From positions 2,046,001 through 2,110,000 of the forward strand of contig NZ_CP108549.1 in assembly GCF_036010325.1 (NCBI RefSeq): DNA of 64,000 nucleotides, in the 5' to 3' direction. Shown here piece by piece: positions 44,049 through 55,461 of this stretch (positions within the stretch are counted from its first letter, which is position 1; every line of letters starts with the position of its first letter). Under the pieces are notes generated by a model. The model saw only the letters and a list, made by a program, of their open reading frames with translations, did not search any database and was not told where the DNA came from. Made by a program: the position numbers and the translations under genes. Origin of the DNA: Streptomyces sp. NBC_01210. GTDB taxonomy: Bacteria > Actinomycetota > Actinomycetes > Streptomycetales > Streptomycetaceae.

Positions 44049-44849
44049 TCAGCCCGCTGCGGTGAGACGTACGCTGAGGTCGTTGTCGGCCGTGTAGCAG
44101 GCGGCTGCGTGGCAGGTGTCCGTGGTCACCTTGGGGTACACGAAGATGGCCCTCTTGTCCCAGATGTCGTCGAGGATGCGGGAGATCCGCACCCCGGCCG
44201 CGTCCCCGGCGGGGCGCAGCCACAGCTCCCACAACTGCTCCTTGCCGACGGGCTCTTCGGCCATCGGCCCGCACGGCAGAGTGAAGGCGAAGGTGCTGCC
44301 TTCGCCGGTCACCGGCACTTCGTGGACCCGGTCGCCGGAGCGGAGCCTGGCCTCGGCCACGGCTCCCTCGCCCAACTCGGCCCCGTACAGCCGGCCCTCC
44401 ACCGTCACCGCGCCCCGCTCGCGCGCGAGGCCGATGTCGCCCGCCTCGGCGTGCGGCGCGCGCACCCAGCAGCGCACCGCGAGCTTGCCGTCCGCCGTCG
44501 GGTACGGGACGCGCACGTCGATCCGGCCGGCCTCGGGGGCGCGGTCGACGAGCGCCCGCAGATCCCGTATGCCCGGCTCGATGGCGTCCCCGTCGGCGGT
44601 GCGGACATCCCAGCGGCCCTCGGCCAGTTCGACCGTGCTGGGCAGTACGGCGCGCGAAGTGCCGTCCCCCGAAGGGGTCAGCGGCAGCCGCACCTCGTCC
44701 GTCGCGTCCTTGCCGTGGCGCTTCAGCACGAGCACCGCGTCCGGCGAGCCGGCACCGGCCAGGTCGAAGGTGATACCGCAGGCCGCGTCCGCGACGCAGT
44801 CCGCCCGTGGCGTCCGCCGCTCGGTGGCCGAGGTGGTGGACGTGGTCAT
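44049..44849 (-). CDS. Conserved actinobacterial protein coupled to a glycosyltransferase, function unknown
   Basis: 266 residues. No catalytic motif recognised. The sequence alternates short beta-like segments (GITFDLAGAGSPDAVLVLKR, GRIDVRVPYPTADGKLAVRC, STFAFTLPCGPMAEEPVGKE) and looks like a tandem beta-sandwich protein without signal peptide or membrane helix. It ends DNDLSVRLTAAG. The ATG overlaps the stop of the glycosyltransferase by four bases, so both act together, probably in cell-surface glycan assembly. Similar proteins are often labelled transferase, for which I see no direct evidence. Confidence 0.75.
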   Translation of the reverse strand: MTTSTTSATERRTPRADCVADAACGITFDLAGAGSPDAVLVLKRHGKDATDEVRLPLTPSGDGTSRAVLPSTVELAEGRWDVRTADGDAIEPGIRDLRALVDRAPEAGRIDVRVPYPTADGKLAVRCWVRAPHAEAGDIGLARERGAVTVEGRLYGAELGEGAVAEARLRSGDRVHEVPVTGEGSTFAFTLPCGPMAEEPVGKEQLWELWLRPAGDAAGVRISRILDDIWDKRAIFVYPKVTTDTCHAAACYTADNDLSVRLTAAG

Positions 44850-46132
44850 GAGGTCTTCTTCCTTTTCCGGATCGCGTCGGCGGCCAGATAGCGCAGGGAG
44901 TAGACCGCGTCGTACACCGCGCCCCGGCCGCGGTGCAGCGCGTCGCGCGGCGCGCTGCGCGAACGGCCGCTCCTGGCGCGTGCGACCAGCTCGGTGAAGA
45001 GGGCCTCATGGCGCTCCGCGATCCTCGCCGGGTCGAAGCGGGCGGATGCGGTGAGCGCCGCCCGGCCTGTGCGCCGGCGCAGTTCGTCGTCGTTGATCAG
45101 CTCGAGCAGTGCGTCGGCGATCGCGTCCACGTCGCCGACCGGCACCAGCCGGCCGTCGACACCGTCCTCGATGATCTCGCCGGGCCCGTGCGGGCAGTCG
45201 GTGGAGACGACGGGGACGCCGCAGCGCATCGCCTCGACGATGGTCATGCCGAACGACTCCATGCTGGAGGTCACAGCGGCGATCGAACCCTTGACCCACT
45301 CCGGTTCGAGCGGATTGGCAGGCCCCATCAGGAAGACATGGTTGTGCAGCCCGCGCTCCTCGATGAGGGCGTGCAGGGCGCTCTTCTCGTTGCCCGTCGC
45401 GTCTCCGCTGCCGTAGATCCGCAGCCGCCAGTCGGGGCGGGCCGCGACCACCTTGGAGAAGGCCTTGACCAGCACGTCGTACCGCTTGACCTTGGTCAGC
45501 CGGCCTGCCGCGACGATCCATTTGCTGGAGGCGTCGGCCGGAGCGACGGTGGGCACGGGCACGCTGTTGGGGACGGAGTCGATGCGTACGCCGCGCAGCT
45601 TCAGCTGCGTGCGGTAGGACCCGGCGTCCGCCTCGGTGACAGTGGTGACAGCGTCGAGCAAGCGGTAGCGGTGGCCGATCTCGCGGCGGAGCCGGTAGCC
45701 GTGGCTGTCCAGCGTGAGGTGCTCCTGAGCGACACGGACCGGGCCGTTCCTGGTCTGGCGGGCGATATGGACATTGAGCCCGGGCCGGGTGCCGATCACG
45801 ACATCGGCCCGGAGGGATCCCAAGTGGGCGGCGATCCGGGCGTCGGTGAGGCGGCTGTACTGCTTGTGCCGGCCGTCGCCGCGCGGGAAGACCTTCGCCG
45901 GGCGCTTGTAGTCCGGGTGGTTGCCGTCGTAGTCGGGGCTGTTTCTGCGCAGATCGACCAGGTGCTTCATGGTGACGCCGGCGGGGGCGCCGAGGGTGGG
46001 CTCGTCACGGTGACGGAAGACGGAGACGATCTCGACGTCGTGCTGCTGAGCCAGGGCATGGGCCAGGTTGAACGCCGTCCGGATCGTCCCGCCGATGCCA
46101 TACGCGTTGTGGAGCAGGAAAGAGATGTGCAT
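44846..46132 (-). CDS. Glycosyltransferase family 4 protein
   Basis: 428 residues. GT-B fold: MHISFLLHNAYGIGGTIRTA with the Gly-rich loop of GT4 enzymes, central KWIVAAGRLTKVKRYDVLVK and RIYGSGDATGNEKSALHALI, and the donor-binding FGMTIVEAMRCGVPVVSTDC then GPGEIIEDGVDGRLVPVGD. The conserved E-x7-E appears as ESFGMTIVE. Retaining GT4 enzymes use nucleotide sugars, and the sugar and acceptor are unknown. The C-terminus is strongly basic (RKRKKTS), suggesting membrane-surface contact. It is cotranscribed with the following beta-rich protein. Confidence 0.92.
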   Translation of the reverse strand: MHISFLLHNAYGIGGTIRTAFNLAHALAQQHDVEIVSVFRHRDEPTLGAPAGVTMKHLVDLRRNSPDYDGNHPDYKRPAKVFPRGDGRHKQYSRLTDARIAAHLGSLRADVVIGTRPGLNVHIARQTRNGPVRVAQEHLTLDSHGYRLRREIGHRYRLLDAVTTVTEADAGSYRTQLKLRGVRIDSVPNSVPVPTVAPADASSKWIVAAGRLTKVKRYDVLVKAFSKVVAARPDWRLRIYGSGDATGNEKSALHALIEERGLHNHVFLMGPANPLEPEWVKGSIAAVTSSMESFGMTIVEAMRCGVPVVSTDCPHGPGEIIEDGVDGRLVPVGDVDAIADALLELINDDELRRRTGRAALTASARFDPARIAERHEALFTELVARARSGRSRSAPRDALHRGRGAVYDAVYSLRYLAADAIRKRKKTS

Positions 46133-46407
46133 ACGCTGCCGCGTCCCCCTGGTCTTGGTTTCGGCACGAGTGGACTTTACTTGGCTCCTAAGGCCGGTAG
46201 TGGAGCTGGGGCACGGTGAAGCAGCTGGCGTTCATCTCTCCATTCTGGGTGACCTGGCCCCTTGTCATCCTGTCGGCGGGCGAAGGACGGACAGGTGCGG
46301 CGGCATTGGGGGGCTCGGCCAGTACCGGGATGGTCCGAGGCCGGCGCCCGACCGCACGGAAATTCGGGAGGGCGAAGTCGTTCTCTTCGCTGACGACGCG
46401 GTAGCCC

Positions 46408-47058
<651 letters not shown>

Positions 47059-47149
47059 CTAGGCAGCGCGGCACGGCAAGAGCAGGTGCCGCGCGCGACG
47101 GCAGGCAGCCCCACCCGGTCGGACCCGGGCGGGGCTGCCGAAGGACGCC

Positions 47150-48343
<1,194 letters not shown>

Positions 48344-49123
48344 GTGCCGCGCATGCTCGACGTCAGCGAGGACGTACGCGCCGAGATCGGCGACGAAGAG
48401 GCCGACCGGCTGCTCGCCGGCAGGAACAGCCCGGGCAGCTACGACTGCACCTCCTGCCGCACTCCGGGCGACTCCGAGCAGGAACGCACCAGCACGGTGC
48501 TGTTCGTCGGCGACGAGACCGCCGTTCTCGCCTTCGCCCACGCCTCCTGCATCCCCTCACAGGTCGTCCAGGTCGCCGAGGACCAACTGCTGGGCGCGGT
48601 ACGGTCCATCACCGGCGAGGAGCAGCAGATCCCCGGCGCCGGTCCCAAACAGGCCGTCCTCGGCATCACCAGCGGACTGGTACTGATCGAGGGCGAACTG
48701 CACCCGGCCCTGGTCGTCGAACCGACCGCGCCCATCGCCCGCCCCGGCACGACCGGCAGCGGCGGCGACGACTTCCTCCCGCTCCTCATCGAACAGGGCT
48801 TCCTGCCAATCGCCGACGTGAACCAGCGGCCCAATCAACTGCCCGGCTGGTCCGTCCTGGTCGCCATGGGCCAGCTGCACGCCGTGCTCCAGCCCGGCAC
48901 CGGCGGCGGCAGCCCGGTCGCCTGGTGGCAGGCCCATCAGCCGCTGCAGGTCACGGACGGCTGGCGCGCGGCCGCCAACAAGTCGCACACGGTCCTGGTC
49001 TTCGCCGCGCCGGTGGGCTCCATCGGCCAGCAGCCCCGCGAGGACCTGCTGCGTGCGGCGCTGGAGAAGGCGGCGGCCGGCGGCCGGCTGGTCGCCGCGG
49101 CCATGCCGCTCGCGGGCACCTGA
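48344..49123 (+). CDS. Conserved Streptomyces hypothetical protein
   Basis: 259 residues from GTG 48344 with GAGGAG upstream. No known domain recognised. It begins MPRMLDVSEDVRAEIGDEEA and has a Cys pair in YDCTSCRTPGDSE and another Cys in FAHASCIPSQ, which could bind metal. A long mixed alpha/beta body follows (SGLVLIEGELHPALVVEP, FLPIADVNQRPNQLPGWSVL) without signal peptide or membrane helix, so a cytoplasmic protein is expected. Codon usage is typical of the surroundings, so it is a native gene. Confidence 0.78.
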   Translation: MPRMLDVSEDVRAEIGDEEADRLLAGRNSPGSYDCTSCRTPGDSEQERTSTVLFVGDETAVLAFAHASCIPSQVVQVAEDQLLGAVRSITGEEQQIPGAGPKQAVLGITSGLVLIEGELHPALVVEPTAPIARPGTTGSGGDDFLPLLIEQGFLPIADVNQRPNQLPGWSVLVAMGQLHAVLQPGTGGGSPVAWWQAHQPLQVTDGWRAAANKSHTVLVFAAPVGSIGQQPREDLLRAALEKAAAGGRLVAAAMPLAGT

Positions 49124-49278
49124 GCGGGCACCAGGCACCTGAGGAACGACTGACGGAGCGCGCGACATACGCCGGGAGTACGGAGACGTACACCCGGCGC
49201 ACGTCTTTGTACCGTCCCCCGGAAGAATCCGGCTCCGCCGAGACCGCATCTGTCCGACGGCGAGGTCGTTGCAGGTAC

Positions 49279-49620
49279 GTGCACTCATACGACCCCTCCC
49301 GCCAGCCGTACCAGAGCCAGATCCCCTCCATGCGCCCCGCGAGCGACGGACCGGCAGGCCACTCGCCCACGCCGATCTACGACGCGCTGTACTCCGAGTA
49401 CCGCAGGGCGTTCCGGGCCTTTCCGGGCGACCGGAGCGGGGAGGAGGATCTCGACTTCAGGGCCTTCGGCACGGGGCCGCACAGCAGCCATGGCGGCCCC
49501 TCGGGTCATCCGGGCCATACGGTCCACCCCGGGACCTGGCAGTCGTATCCCGGGGTCCGTCCGCACAGCGGTATGCACAAGCCGGCGGCGCTGCCACCGG
49601 CACCCCGCAGGGGTCTGTGA
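49279..49620 (+). CDS. Small conserved Streptomyces hypothetical protein
   Basis: 113 residues from GTG 49279, starting MHSYDPSRQPYQSQIPSMRP. The recognisable core is TPIYDALYSEYRRAFRAFPG then RSGEEDLDFRAFGTG. A His/Gly/Pro-rich, probably disordered tail follows. It has no signal peptide. The ribosome-binding site is weak, and the start could instead be slightly different. It is a family confined to streptomycetes as far as I can remember, with no assigned function. Confidence 0.65.
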   Translation: MHSYDPSRQPYQSQIPSMRPASDGPAGHSPTPIYDALYSEYRRAFRAFPGDRSGEEDLDFRAFGTGPHSSHGGPSGHPGHTVHPGTWQSYPGVRPHSGMHKPAALPPAPRRGL

Positions 49621-49622
49621 CC

Positions 49623-49648
49623 CGCGAGAGACCATCGCGAGAGACCAT
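49623..49648. repeat. Tandem 13-bp repeat
   Basis: CGCGAGAGACCAT occurs twice in direct succession right after the preceding stop codon. Confidence 0.75.
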
Positions 49649-49650
49649 AT

Positions 49651-49689
49651 GGCGCTGCCCCGGACCGTTCGCCGGTCCGGGGCAGCGCC
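49651..49689. terminator. Terminator between convergent genes upstream of der's end
   Basis: GGCGCTGCCCCGGACC pairs perfectly with its complement over a seven-base loop, 11 bases beyond the der stop. Confidence 0.88.
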
Positions 49690-49700
49690 ACGTTGTTACG

Positions 49701-51161
49701 TCACTTCTTGCGGCCGCGCTTCTCGCGCACCCGAACCGAGATGTGGATCGGGGTGCCCTCGAAGCCGAACTCCTCACGCAGCCGGCGCTCGACGAAGCGC
49801 CGGTAGCCGTGCTCCAGGAAGCCGGAGGTGAAGAGCACGAACCGCGGCGGCTTGGTGCCGGCCTGCGTGCCGAAGAGGATGCGGGGCTGCTTGCCACCGC
49901 GGATGGGGTGCGGGTGCGAGGCGACGATCTCGCCGAGGAAGGCGTTGAGCCGACCGGTGGGGACCCGGGTCTCCCAGCCCGTCAGCGCCGTCTCGATCGC
50001 CGGGACCAGCTTCTCCATGTGGCGGCCGGTACGGGCGGAGACGTTGACCCGCGGCGCCCAGGCGATCTGCCCGAGCTCGGTCTCGATCTCGCGCTCGAGG
50101 TAGTAGCGGCGCTCCTCGTCGAGGTTGTCCCACTTGTTGAACGCGACGACCATCGCGCGGCCCGCCTCGACGGCCATGGTGATGATCCGCTGGTCCTGGA
50201 CGCTGATGGACTCGGTCGCGTCGATCAGTACGACCGCGACCTCCGCCTTTTCCACGGCGGCGGCGGTACGCAGCGAGGCGTAGTAGTCCGCGCCCTCCTG
50301 GAGGTGGACGCGGCGGCGGATGCCCGCCGTGTCGACGAACTTCCAGGTGATACCGCCGAGTTCGATCAGCTCGTCGACCGGGTCACGGGTGGTGCCGGCG
50401 ATCTCGTTGACGACGACCCGTTCCTCGTTGGCCACCTTGTTCAGCAGCGAGGACTTACCCACGTTCGGGCGGCCGATCAGGGCGATACGGCGCGGGCCGC
50501 CGACGGCGTTGCCGAAGGTCTGGGCCGGGGCCTCGGGGAGCGCCTCCAGGACGGCGTCGAGCATGTCGCCCGTACCGCGGCCGTGCAGCGAGGAGACGGG
50601 GTGCGGCTGGCCGAGACCGAGCGACCACAGGGCGGTCGCGTCCGCCTCGCCGCTCGGCCCGTCGACCTTGTTGGCGCAGAGCACGACGGGCTTGCCGGCC
50701 CGGCGCAGCAGCTTGACGACGGCCTCGTCGGTGTCGGTGGCGCCGACCGTGGAGTCCACGACGAAGACGACCGCGTCGGCGGCCTCGATCGCGTACTCGG
50801 CCTGGGCGGCTACGGAGGCGTCGATGCCGAGGACGTCCTGCTCCCAGCCGCCGGTGTCGACGACCTTGAAGCGGCGGCCCGCCCACTCGGCCTCGTAGGT
50901 GACGCGGTCGCGGGTGACGCCGGGCTTGTCCTCGACGACGGCCTCGCGGCGGCCGATGATGCGGTTCACCAAGGTCGACTTGCCGACATTGGGGCGGCCG
51001 ACGACGGCGAGGACGGGCAGCGGGCCGTGACCGGCCTCGCCGATCGCGTTCTCGACGTCGTCGACGTCGAAGCCCTCTTCCGCGGCGAGCTCCATGAACT
51101 CCGCGTACTCGGCGTCGCCAAGCTCCCCGTGCTCGTCGCCGGAGTGGATCTGGTCGTTCAT
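49701..51161 (-). CDS. der: Ribosome-assembly GTPase Der (EngA)
   Basis: 486 residues. Two consecutive GTPase domains, each complete: the first with [31 protein letters not shown] and NKVD; the second with [31 protein letters not shown] and NKWD. A KH-like C-terminal domain follows, ending [11 protein letters not shown]. Der acts in 50S subunit maturation and is generally essential. The acidic N-terminal extension of about 45 residues is usual in actinobacteria. It is the last gene of the aroH-tyrA-cmk-plsC-der block. Confidence 0.97.
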   Translation of the reverse strand: MNDQIHSGDEHGELGDAEYAEFMELAAEEGFDVDDVENAIGEAGHGPLPVLAVVGRPNVGKSTLVNRIIGRREAVVEDKPGVTRDRVTYEAEWAGRRFKVVDTGGWEQDVLGIDASVAAQAEYAIEAADAVVFVVDSTVGATDTDEAVVKLLRRAGKPVVLCANKVDGPSGEADATALWSLGLGQPHPVSSLHGRGTGDMLDAVLEALPEAPAQTFGNAVGGPRRIALIGRPNVGKSSLLNKVANEERVVVNEIAGTTRDPVDELIELGGITWKFVDTAGIRRRVHLQEGADYYASLRTAAAVEKAEVAVVLIDATESISVQDQRIITMAVEAGRAMVVAFNKWDNLDEERRYYLEREIETELGQIAWAPRVNVSARTGRHMEKLVPAIETALTGWETRVPTGRLNAFLGEIVASHPHPIRGGKQPRILFGTQAGTKPPRFVLFTSGFLEHGYRRFVERRLREEFGFEGTPIHISVRVREKRGRKK

Positions 51162-51231
51162 GAAGTCCGTACCTCGTTACGTTGCATCATCGATGGCCCC
51201 GCGATCGCGCGGTCCACTACTCAAGTCTTAC

Positions 51232-51876
51232 CTAGCGCCCGGTGAGACGCTTGGCGTTTTCCAGGTGGGCGGTCAGCCGCTCCTGGATCCGTACGGTGGC
51301 GTCGTCCAGCGCCTTGCGGGTGCGCCGACCGCTGCCGTCGCCCGCTTCGAAGGCCTCGCCGAAGACGACGTCGACCTTGCTGCGCAGCGCGGGCAGCGCC
51401 TTTATCAACCGTCCGCGGCGCTCGGTGCTTCCCAGCACCGCCACCGGGAGGATCGGCGCCCCGCTGCGTACCGCGAAGTAGGCGAGCCCGGCGCGGAGCG
51501 AGGCGAAGTCGCCTTCGCCTCTGGTGCCCTCGGGGAAGATACCGAGGACTCCGCCGTTCTCCAGCACGCTCAGCGCGTTGGTGATGGCGGTGCGGTCGGC
51601 GGTCGTACGGTCCACTTTGAGCTGACCGATTCCGAGCAGGAACGGGTCGAGGGGACCGACGAACGCCTCCTTCTTGATCAGGAAGTGCACGGGACGGGGG
51701 GCGGTGCCCATGAGCATCGGCCCGTCGATGTTGTGCGAGTGGTTCACCGCGAGGATCACCGGTCCGGCCGCCGGAACCCGCCAGGCGCCCAGCACCCGCG
51801 GCCTCCACAGCCCGTACATCAGCCCGATGCCGATACCCCGGCCGACCGCCGCGCCCTTCTCGGACGGTGCCGTCAC
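51232..51876 (-). CDS. plsC: 1-acyl-sn-glycerol-3-phosphate acyltransferase family protein
   Basis: 214 residues from GTG 51876, which overlaps the cmk stop by four bases (an in-frame ATG at 51915 lies inside cmk). The acyltransferase motifs are VNHSHNIDGPML (H-x4-D), the substrate region DRTTADRTAI and GIFPEGTRGEGDF, then VLPVAVLGS-like PILPVAVLGS. It transfers an acyl group to lysophosphatidate or a related acceptor at the membrane. Together with cmk and der it forms a block conserved among actinobacteria. Confidence 0.9.
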   Translation of the reverse strand: MTAPSEKGAAVGRGIGIGLMYGLWRPRVLGAWRVPAAGPVILAVNHSHNIDGPMLMGTAPRPVHFLIKKEAFVGPLDPFLLGIGQLKVDRTTADRTAITNALSVLENGGVLGIFPEGTRGEGDFASLRAGLAYFAVRSGAPILPVAVLGSTERRGRLIKALPALRSKVDVVFGEAFEAGDGSGRRTRKALDDATVRIQERLTAHLENAKRLTGR

Positions 51877-52544
51877 CGGGCGGCCCGCTTCTCCTCGACG
51901 AGGGTGACGACGCACTCGACGACCTGCTGCAGGGTCAGGTCGGTGGTGTCCACCTCGACCGCGTCGTCCGCCTTGGCGAGCGGCGAGGTCTTACGGCTGG
52001 AGTCGGCCGCGTCCCGCTTGATCAGGGCTTCCCTGGTGGCCGCGACATCGGAGCCCTTCAGCTCGCCGGACCGGCGGGCGGCGCGAGCCTCCGGCGAAGC
52101 GGTCAGGAAGATCTTCAGGTCCGCGTCGGGCAGGACCGTGGTGCCGATGTCGCGTCCCTCGACGACGATGCCCTTCTCGGCGGCCGCGGCGATGGAACGC
52201 TGCAGCTCGGTGATCCGGGCCCGCACCTCGGGGACGGCGCTGACGGCGCTCACCTTGGAGGTGACGTCCTGGGTGCGGATCGGGCCCGCGGCGTCCACGC
52301 CGTCGACGGTGATGGCCGGGGCGGCGGGGTCGGTGCCGGAGACGATGGCGGGCTTGGCGGCGGCGGTGGCGACCGCGGCGGCGTCCTTCACATCGACGCC
52401 GTTGCTGATCATCCACCAGGTGATCGCCCGGTACTGCGCACCGGTGTCCAGGTAGCTCAGCCCCAGAGCGGCGGCGACGGCCTTGGAGGTGCTCGACTTG
52501 CCCGTGCCGGAGGGGCCATCGATGGCGACGATCACGGATTCCAC
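51873..52544 (-). CDS. cmk: Cytidylate kinase
   Basis: 223 residues if started at GTG 52544 (MESVIVAIDGPSGTGKSSTS), with AGGAAGG 11 bases before it. GTG 52556 is possible but too close to that site. P-loop GPSGTGKSS, GLSYLDTGAQYRAITWW for substrate binding, GIVVEGRDIGTTVLPDADLK, and the lid ASPEARAARRSGELKG. It phosphorylates CMP and dCMP with ATP. The stop overlaps plsC. Confidence 0.95.
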   Translation of the reverse strand: MESVIVAIDGPSGTGKSSTSKAVAAALGLSYLDTGAQYRAITWWMISNGVDVKDAAAVATAAAKPAIVSGTDPAAPAITVDGVDAAGPIRTQDVTSKVSAVSAVPEVRARITELQRSIAAAAEKGIVVEGRDIGTTVLPDADLKIFLTASPEARAARRSGELKGSDVAATREALIKRDAADSSRKTSPLAKADDAVEVDTTDLTLQQVVECVVTLVEEKRAAR

Positions 52545-52705
52545 GGTGTCGGACACCTTCCTGGTACGCGGGGTGGGCCGGCGGAAATGCCAAGGGACCC
52601 TGCACAAGGTTACCGAGTACTCAGCACCGTCCTGACACACGGATGGCGGAGCCGTAGGCAGCACCTGTGCGCCGGTCGGTGCCAGGTCGACCACAACTGC
52701 CGGAA

Positions 52706-53791
52706 CTACTGCCGGATCGACCAGCCCCTCTCCCGCAGGGATGCCGTGAGGACCGTCGCCGCCGTCGGCTCCACCATCAATTGCACCAGGCCCGCCTGCT
52801 GGCCCGTCGCATGCTCGATACGGACGTCCTCGATGTTCACGCCCGCGCGGCCGGCGTCCGCGAAGATACGGGCCAGCTCCCCCGGCTGGTCGCTGATCAG
52901 GACCGCCACGATCTCGTACGACGTCGGGGCCTGGCCGTGCTTGCCGGGGACCCGGACCCGGCCCGCGTTGCCGCGGCGCAGGACGTCCTCGATGCCCTCC
53001 GCGCCGCCCTGGCGCTTGGACTGGTCCGAGGACTGCAGGGCCCGCAGCGCCTGGACCGTCTCGTCCAGGTCCGCCGCGACCCCGGCCAGTACATCGGCCA
53101 CCGGGCCCGGGTTCGCCGAGAGGATCTCGACCCACATCCGGGGGTCGGAGGCCGCGATCCGTGTGACATCGCGGATGCCCTGGCCACAGAGCCGTACTGC
53201 CGTGTCGTCCGCCTCCTCGAGACGCGCCGCGACCATCGAGGAGATCAGCTGAGGGGTGTGGGAGACCAGGGCGACCGCCCGGTCGTGCGCGTCGGCGTCC
53301 ATGACCACCGGGACGGCACGGCAGAGCGCCACCAGCTCGAGGGCGAGGTTGAGGACCTCGGTGTCCGTGTCGCGCGTGGGCGTGAGCACCCATGGGCGGC
53401 CCTCGAACAGGTCCGCCGTGCCCGCGAGCGGGCCCGAGCGCTCCTTGCCCGCCATCGGATGCGTACCGATGTAGCCGCTCAGGTCGAGGCCGAGCGCCTC
53501 CAGCTCGCGGCGCGGCCCGCCCTTCACACTCGCCACGTCGAGGTAGCCGCGGGCGACCCCGCTGCGCATCGCTTCGGCGAGCGCGGTGGCCACATGCGCC
53601 GGCGGTACGGCGACGATCGCCAGGTCGACCCGTCCCTCCGGCGGCTGGTCCGTCCCGGCTCCGAGTGCGGCAGCGGTACGAGACCGCTCCGGATCGTGGT
53701 CGGCGAGGTGGACGGCGACTCCGCGGCCCGCCAGAGCGAGGGCCGCGGACGTGCCGATCAGACCGGTTCCGATGACGACGGCGGTTCTCAC
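52706..53791 (-). CDS. tyrA: Prephenate dehydrogenase with C-terminal ACT-like domain
   Basis: 361 residues. N-terminal NAD-binding fold RTAVVIGTGLIGTSAALALA, then YLDVASVKGGPRRELEAL and the catalytic-site region IGTHPMAGKERSGP with the conserved His. The helical dimerisation domain has LVSHTPQLISSMVAARL. From about residue 290 there is an ACT-like regulatory domain (SYEIVAVLISDQPGELARIF ... VNIEDVRIEHATGQQAG), which would bind tyrosine. It overlaps aroH by four bases, so the two enzymes of tyrosine synthesis are coupled. Confidence 0.95.
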   Translation of the reverse strand: MRTAVVIGTGLIGTSAALALAGRGVAVHLADHDPERSRTAAALGAGTDQPPEGRVDLAIVAVPPAHVATALAEAMRSGVARGYLDVASVKGGPRRELEALGLDLSGYIGTHPMAGKERSGPLAGTADLFEGRPWVLTPTRDTDTEVLNLALELVALCRAVPVVMDADAHDRAVALVSHTPQLISSMVAARLEEADDTAVRLCGQGIRDVTRIAASDPRMWVEILSANPGPVADVLAGVAADLDETVQALRALQSSDQSKRQGGAEGIEDVLRRGNAGRVRVPGKHGQAPTSYEIVAVLISDQPGELARIFADAGRAGVNIEDVRIEHATGQQAGLVQLMVEPTAATVLTASLRERGWSIRQ

Positions 53792-54150
53792 TGGGCGATG
53801 TCCTTGCGGAGGGCGGCCGCGGCACCGAGGTACACATGCGCGATCTCTGACTTGGGCAGCTCGGACTCCACGTGCGCGAGTATCCGTACGACGCGCGGCA
53901 TGGCTCCGACGATGTCCAGCTCCTGCGCGCAGATCAGCGGTACGTCGACGATGCCGAGCTTGCGCGCGGCGGCTGCCGGAAAGTCGCTGTGCAGATCGGG
54001 TGTGGCCGTGAACCAGACGCTGATGAGATCGTCCGCGCCGAGTCCGTTCCGCTCCAGGATGGCGGTGAGCAGCTCGCTGACCTGCTCGTCCATGTGTCCG
54101 GCCTCATCCCGTTCCAGCTGGACGGCTCCACGGACCGCTCGTACCGCCAC
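53788..54150 (-). CDS. aroH: Chorismate mutase, AroH class
   Basis: 120 residues from GTG 54150, supported by AAGGAG six bases upstream and by the usual length of the family; the frame extends to ATG 54180. It begins AVRAVRGAVQLERDEAGHMD, with the active-site Arg in VRAVRGA. SVWFTATPDLHSDFPAAAAR, DVPLICAQELDIVGAMPRVV and SEIAHVYLGAAAALRKDI complete the trimeric AroH fold. It converts chorismate to prephenate for tyrA. Confidence 0.95.
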   Translation of the reverse strand: MAVRAVRGAVQLERDEAGHMDEQVSELLTAILERNGLGADDLISVWFTATPDLHSDFPAAAARKLGIVDVPLICAQELDIVGAMPRVVRILAHVESELPKSEIAHVYLGAAAALRKDIAQ

Positions 54151-54372
54151 GTCGTGCTCCTTAATGTGCGAGTGCTCCATTCAGCGTAGTCAGGTGCCGG
54201 CACACACGGCCGCGGCGACCGCCCTCCGAGACGTCCGGAGTGGGCGGCCGCCGCGGGCAGGCGCGTACCTCCGTAGGTCCGTACGTCGGACCCGCTGCTG
54301 CCTGACGAGAAACGGACCACACCGCCACTTGGGCGAACCGGCGCTCGAGGGCCCTGCGCTACAACTGACGGC

Positions 54373-54705
54373 ATGCTCTTTCATGTCGTACCCGTGGACG
54401 AGTGGACGGCGGACGTGGACCGTCCGTACGCCCCGGCCTCGCTGACCACCGACGGCTTTGTGCACTGCTCGCCCGACGGGCCGGCCGCACTCGCCATCGC
54501 CAACGGCCCGTTCCGTGACCTGCCTGACCTGCTGGTGCTTCTCATCGACGAGACCGCGCTCGGCTCCGAGGTCCGCTGGGAGGGTTCCGAGGACATGCTC
54601 TTCCCGCATGTGTACGGGCCGATCGAGCGGGCGGCCGTCACCGGAGTGCTCGCGGTGCGCCGGGACACGGACGGCCACGCGCGGGAGCTCACGCCCTGGG
54701 CGTGA
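54373..54705 (+). CDS. DUF952 family protein
   Basis: 110 residues: MLFHVVPVDEWTADVDRPYA, SLTTDGFVHCSPDGPAALAI, DLLVLLIDETALGSEVRWEG and MLFPHVYGPIERAAVTGVLA. These are the standard DUF952 elements (H-V-x(3)-W, GFVH-S/C, FPHVYGP). Structural relatives of ADP-ribosyltransferase-like folds have been suggested for this family, but the activity is not known to me. It is a stand-alone gene. Confidence 0.88.
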   Translation: MLFHVVPVDEWTADVDRPYAPASLTTDGFVHCSPDGPAALAIANGPFRDLPDLLVLLIDETALGSEVRWEGSEDMLFPHVYGPIERAAVTGVLAVRRDTDGHARELTPWA

Positions 54706-54787
54706 GGCAGCGTACGACTGGACGTGGCTCTGCGGGTGCAGTTGCATGGTGGTCTGCGCATGCCCTGCCCACCGGGGAAGGCCGCCC

Positions 54788-55453
54788 ATGAAGCCCTCAG
54801 GACCTCTGTTCACACTGCTGGCCGGGCTGTTGCTGGGCATTTTCATGCTCTCGCTCAACGCCACGACGGGGACGAAGGTCAAGTCCTCGTACGACGGGGC
54901 CACAGCGACACCGACGCCGACCGCTCCCGCATCCACACCCGCCACGAGCACGACGCCGCCCGCGGCCCCCTCCCCCACGCCGACTCCGGCGCCCGACTCC
55001 GCCTACGCGGGCCGTACGGCCGACGACACCGCCGCCGTCTCCGTATCCGTACGCGACGGAAAAGCGATCGGGTACTTCTGTGACGGCAAGAGCCAGGAGT
55101 CCTGGCTGAAGGGCGATGTCGAGGACGACGGCAGCATGCGGCTGACCGGCGGAAACGGCGCCCGCCTCGACGGTGTTCTGCGCGCCGGGAAGATCGACGG
55201 TACGGTCGAAATCCGGGACCGGACCTGGCAGTTCTCCGCCGCCAAGGCGGTCAGGCCGTCCGGCCTGTACCGCGCCACGGCCGAGGTGCGCGGCGCGAAG
55301 ATCGACGGCGGCTGGATCGTCCTACCGGACGGCCGCCAGGTCGGCATTCTCAACCGCGACGGCAAGCCCGCCGCCGCGCCCCGGATCGACCCCGGAGCCG
55401 GCACCGTCGTGGTGGACGGCACCCGGCTCCCCGCCCGCCCCGTCGTCCCCTGA
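54788..55453 (+). CDS. Membrane-anchored or secreted protein of unknown function
   Basis: 221 residues with GGGGAAGG upstream. One N-terminal membrane helix (GPLFTLLAGLLLGIFMLSLN) with no obvious cleavage site. A Thr/Pro/Ala-rich linker (TPTPTAPASTPATSTTPPAA) typical of exported actinobacterial proteins follows. The C-terminal beta-rich domain includes VSVSVRDGKAIGYFCDGKSQ, GNGARLDGVLRAGKIDGTVE, KIDGGWIVLPDGRQVGILNR. It is followed nine bases later by the DUF6529-like membrane protein and the Rieske protein, so it may belong to a surface redox complex. Confidence 0.78.
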   Translation: MKPSGPLFTLLAGLLLGIFMLSLNATTGTKVKSSYDGATATPTPTAPASTPATSTTPPAAPSPTPTPAPDSAYAGRTADDTAAVSVSVRDGKAIGYFCDGKSQESWLKGDVEDDGSMRLTGGNGARLDGVLRAGKIDGTVEIRDRTWQFSAAKAVRPSGLYRATAEVRGAKIDGGWIVLPDGRQVGILNRDGKPAAAPRIDPGAGTVVVDGTRLPARPVVP

Positions 55454-55461
55454 GGTGCGTC

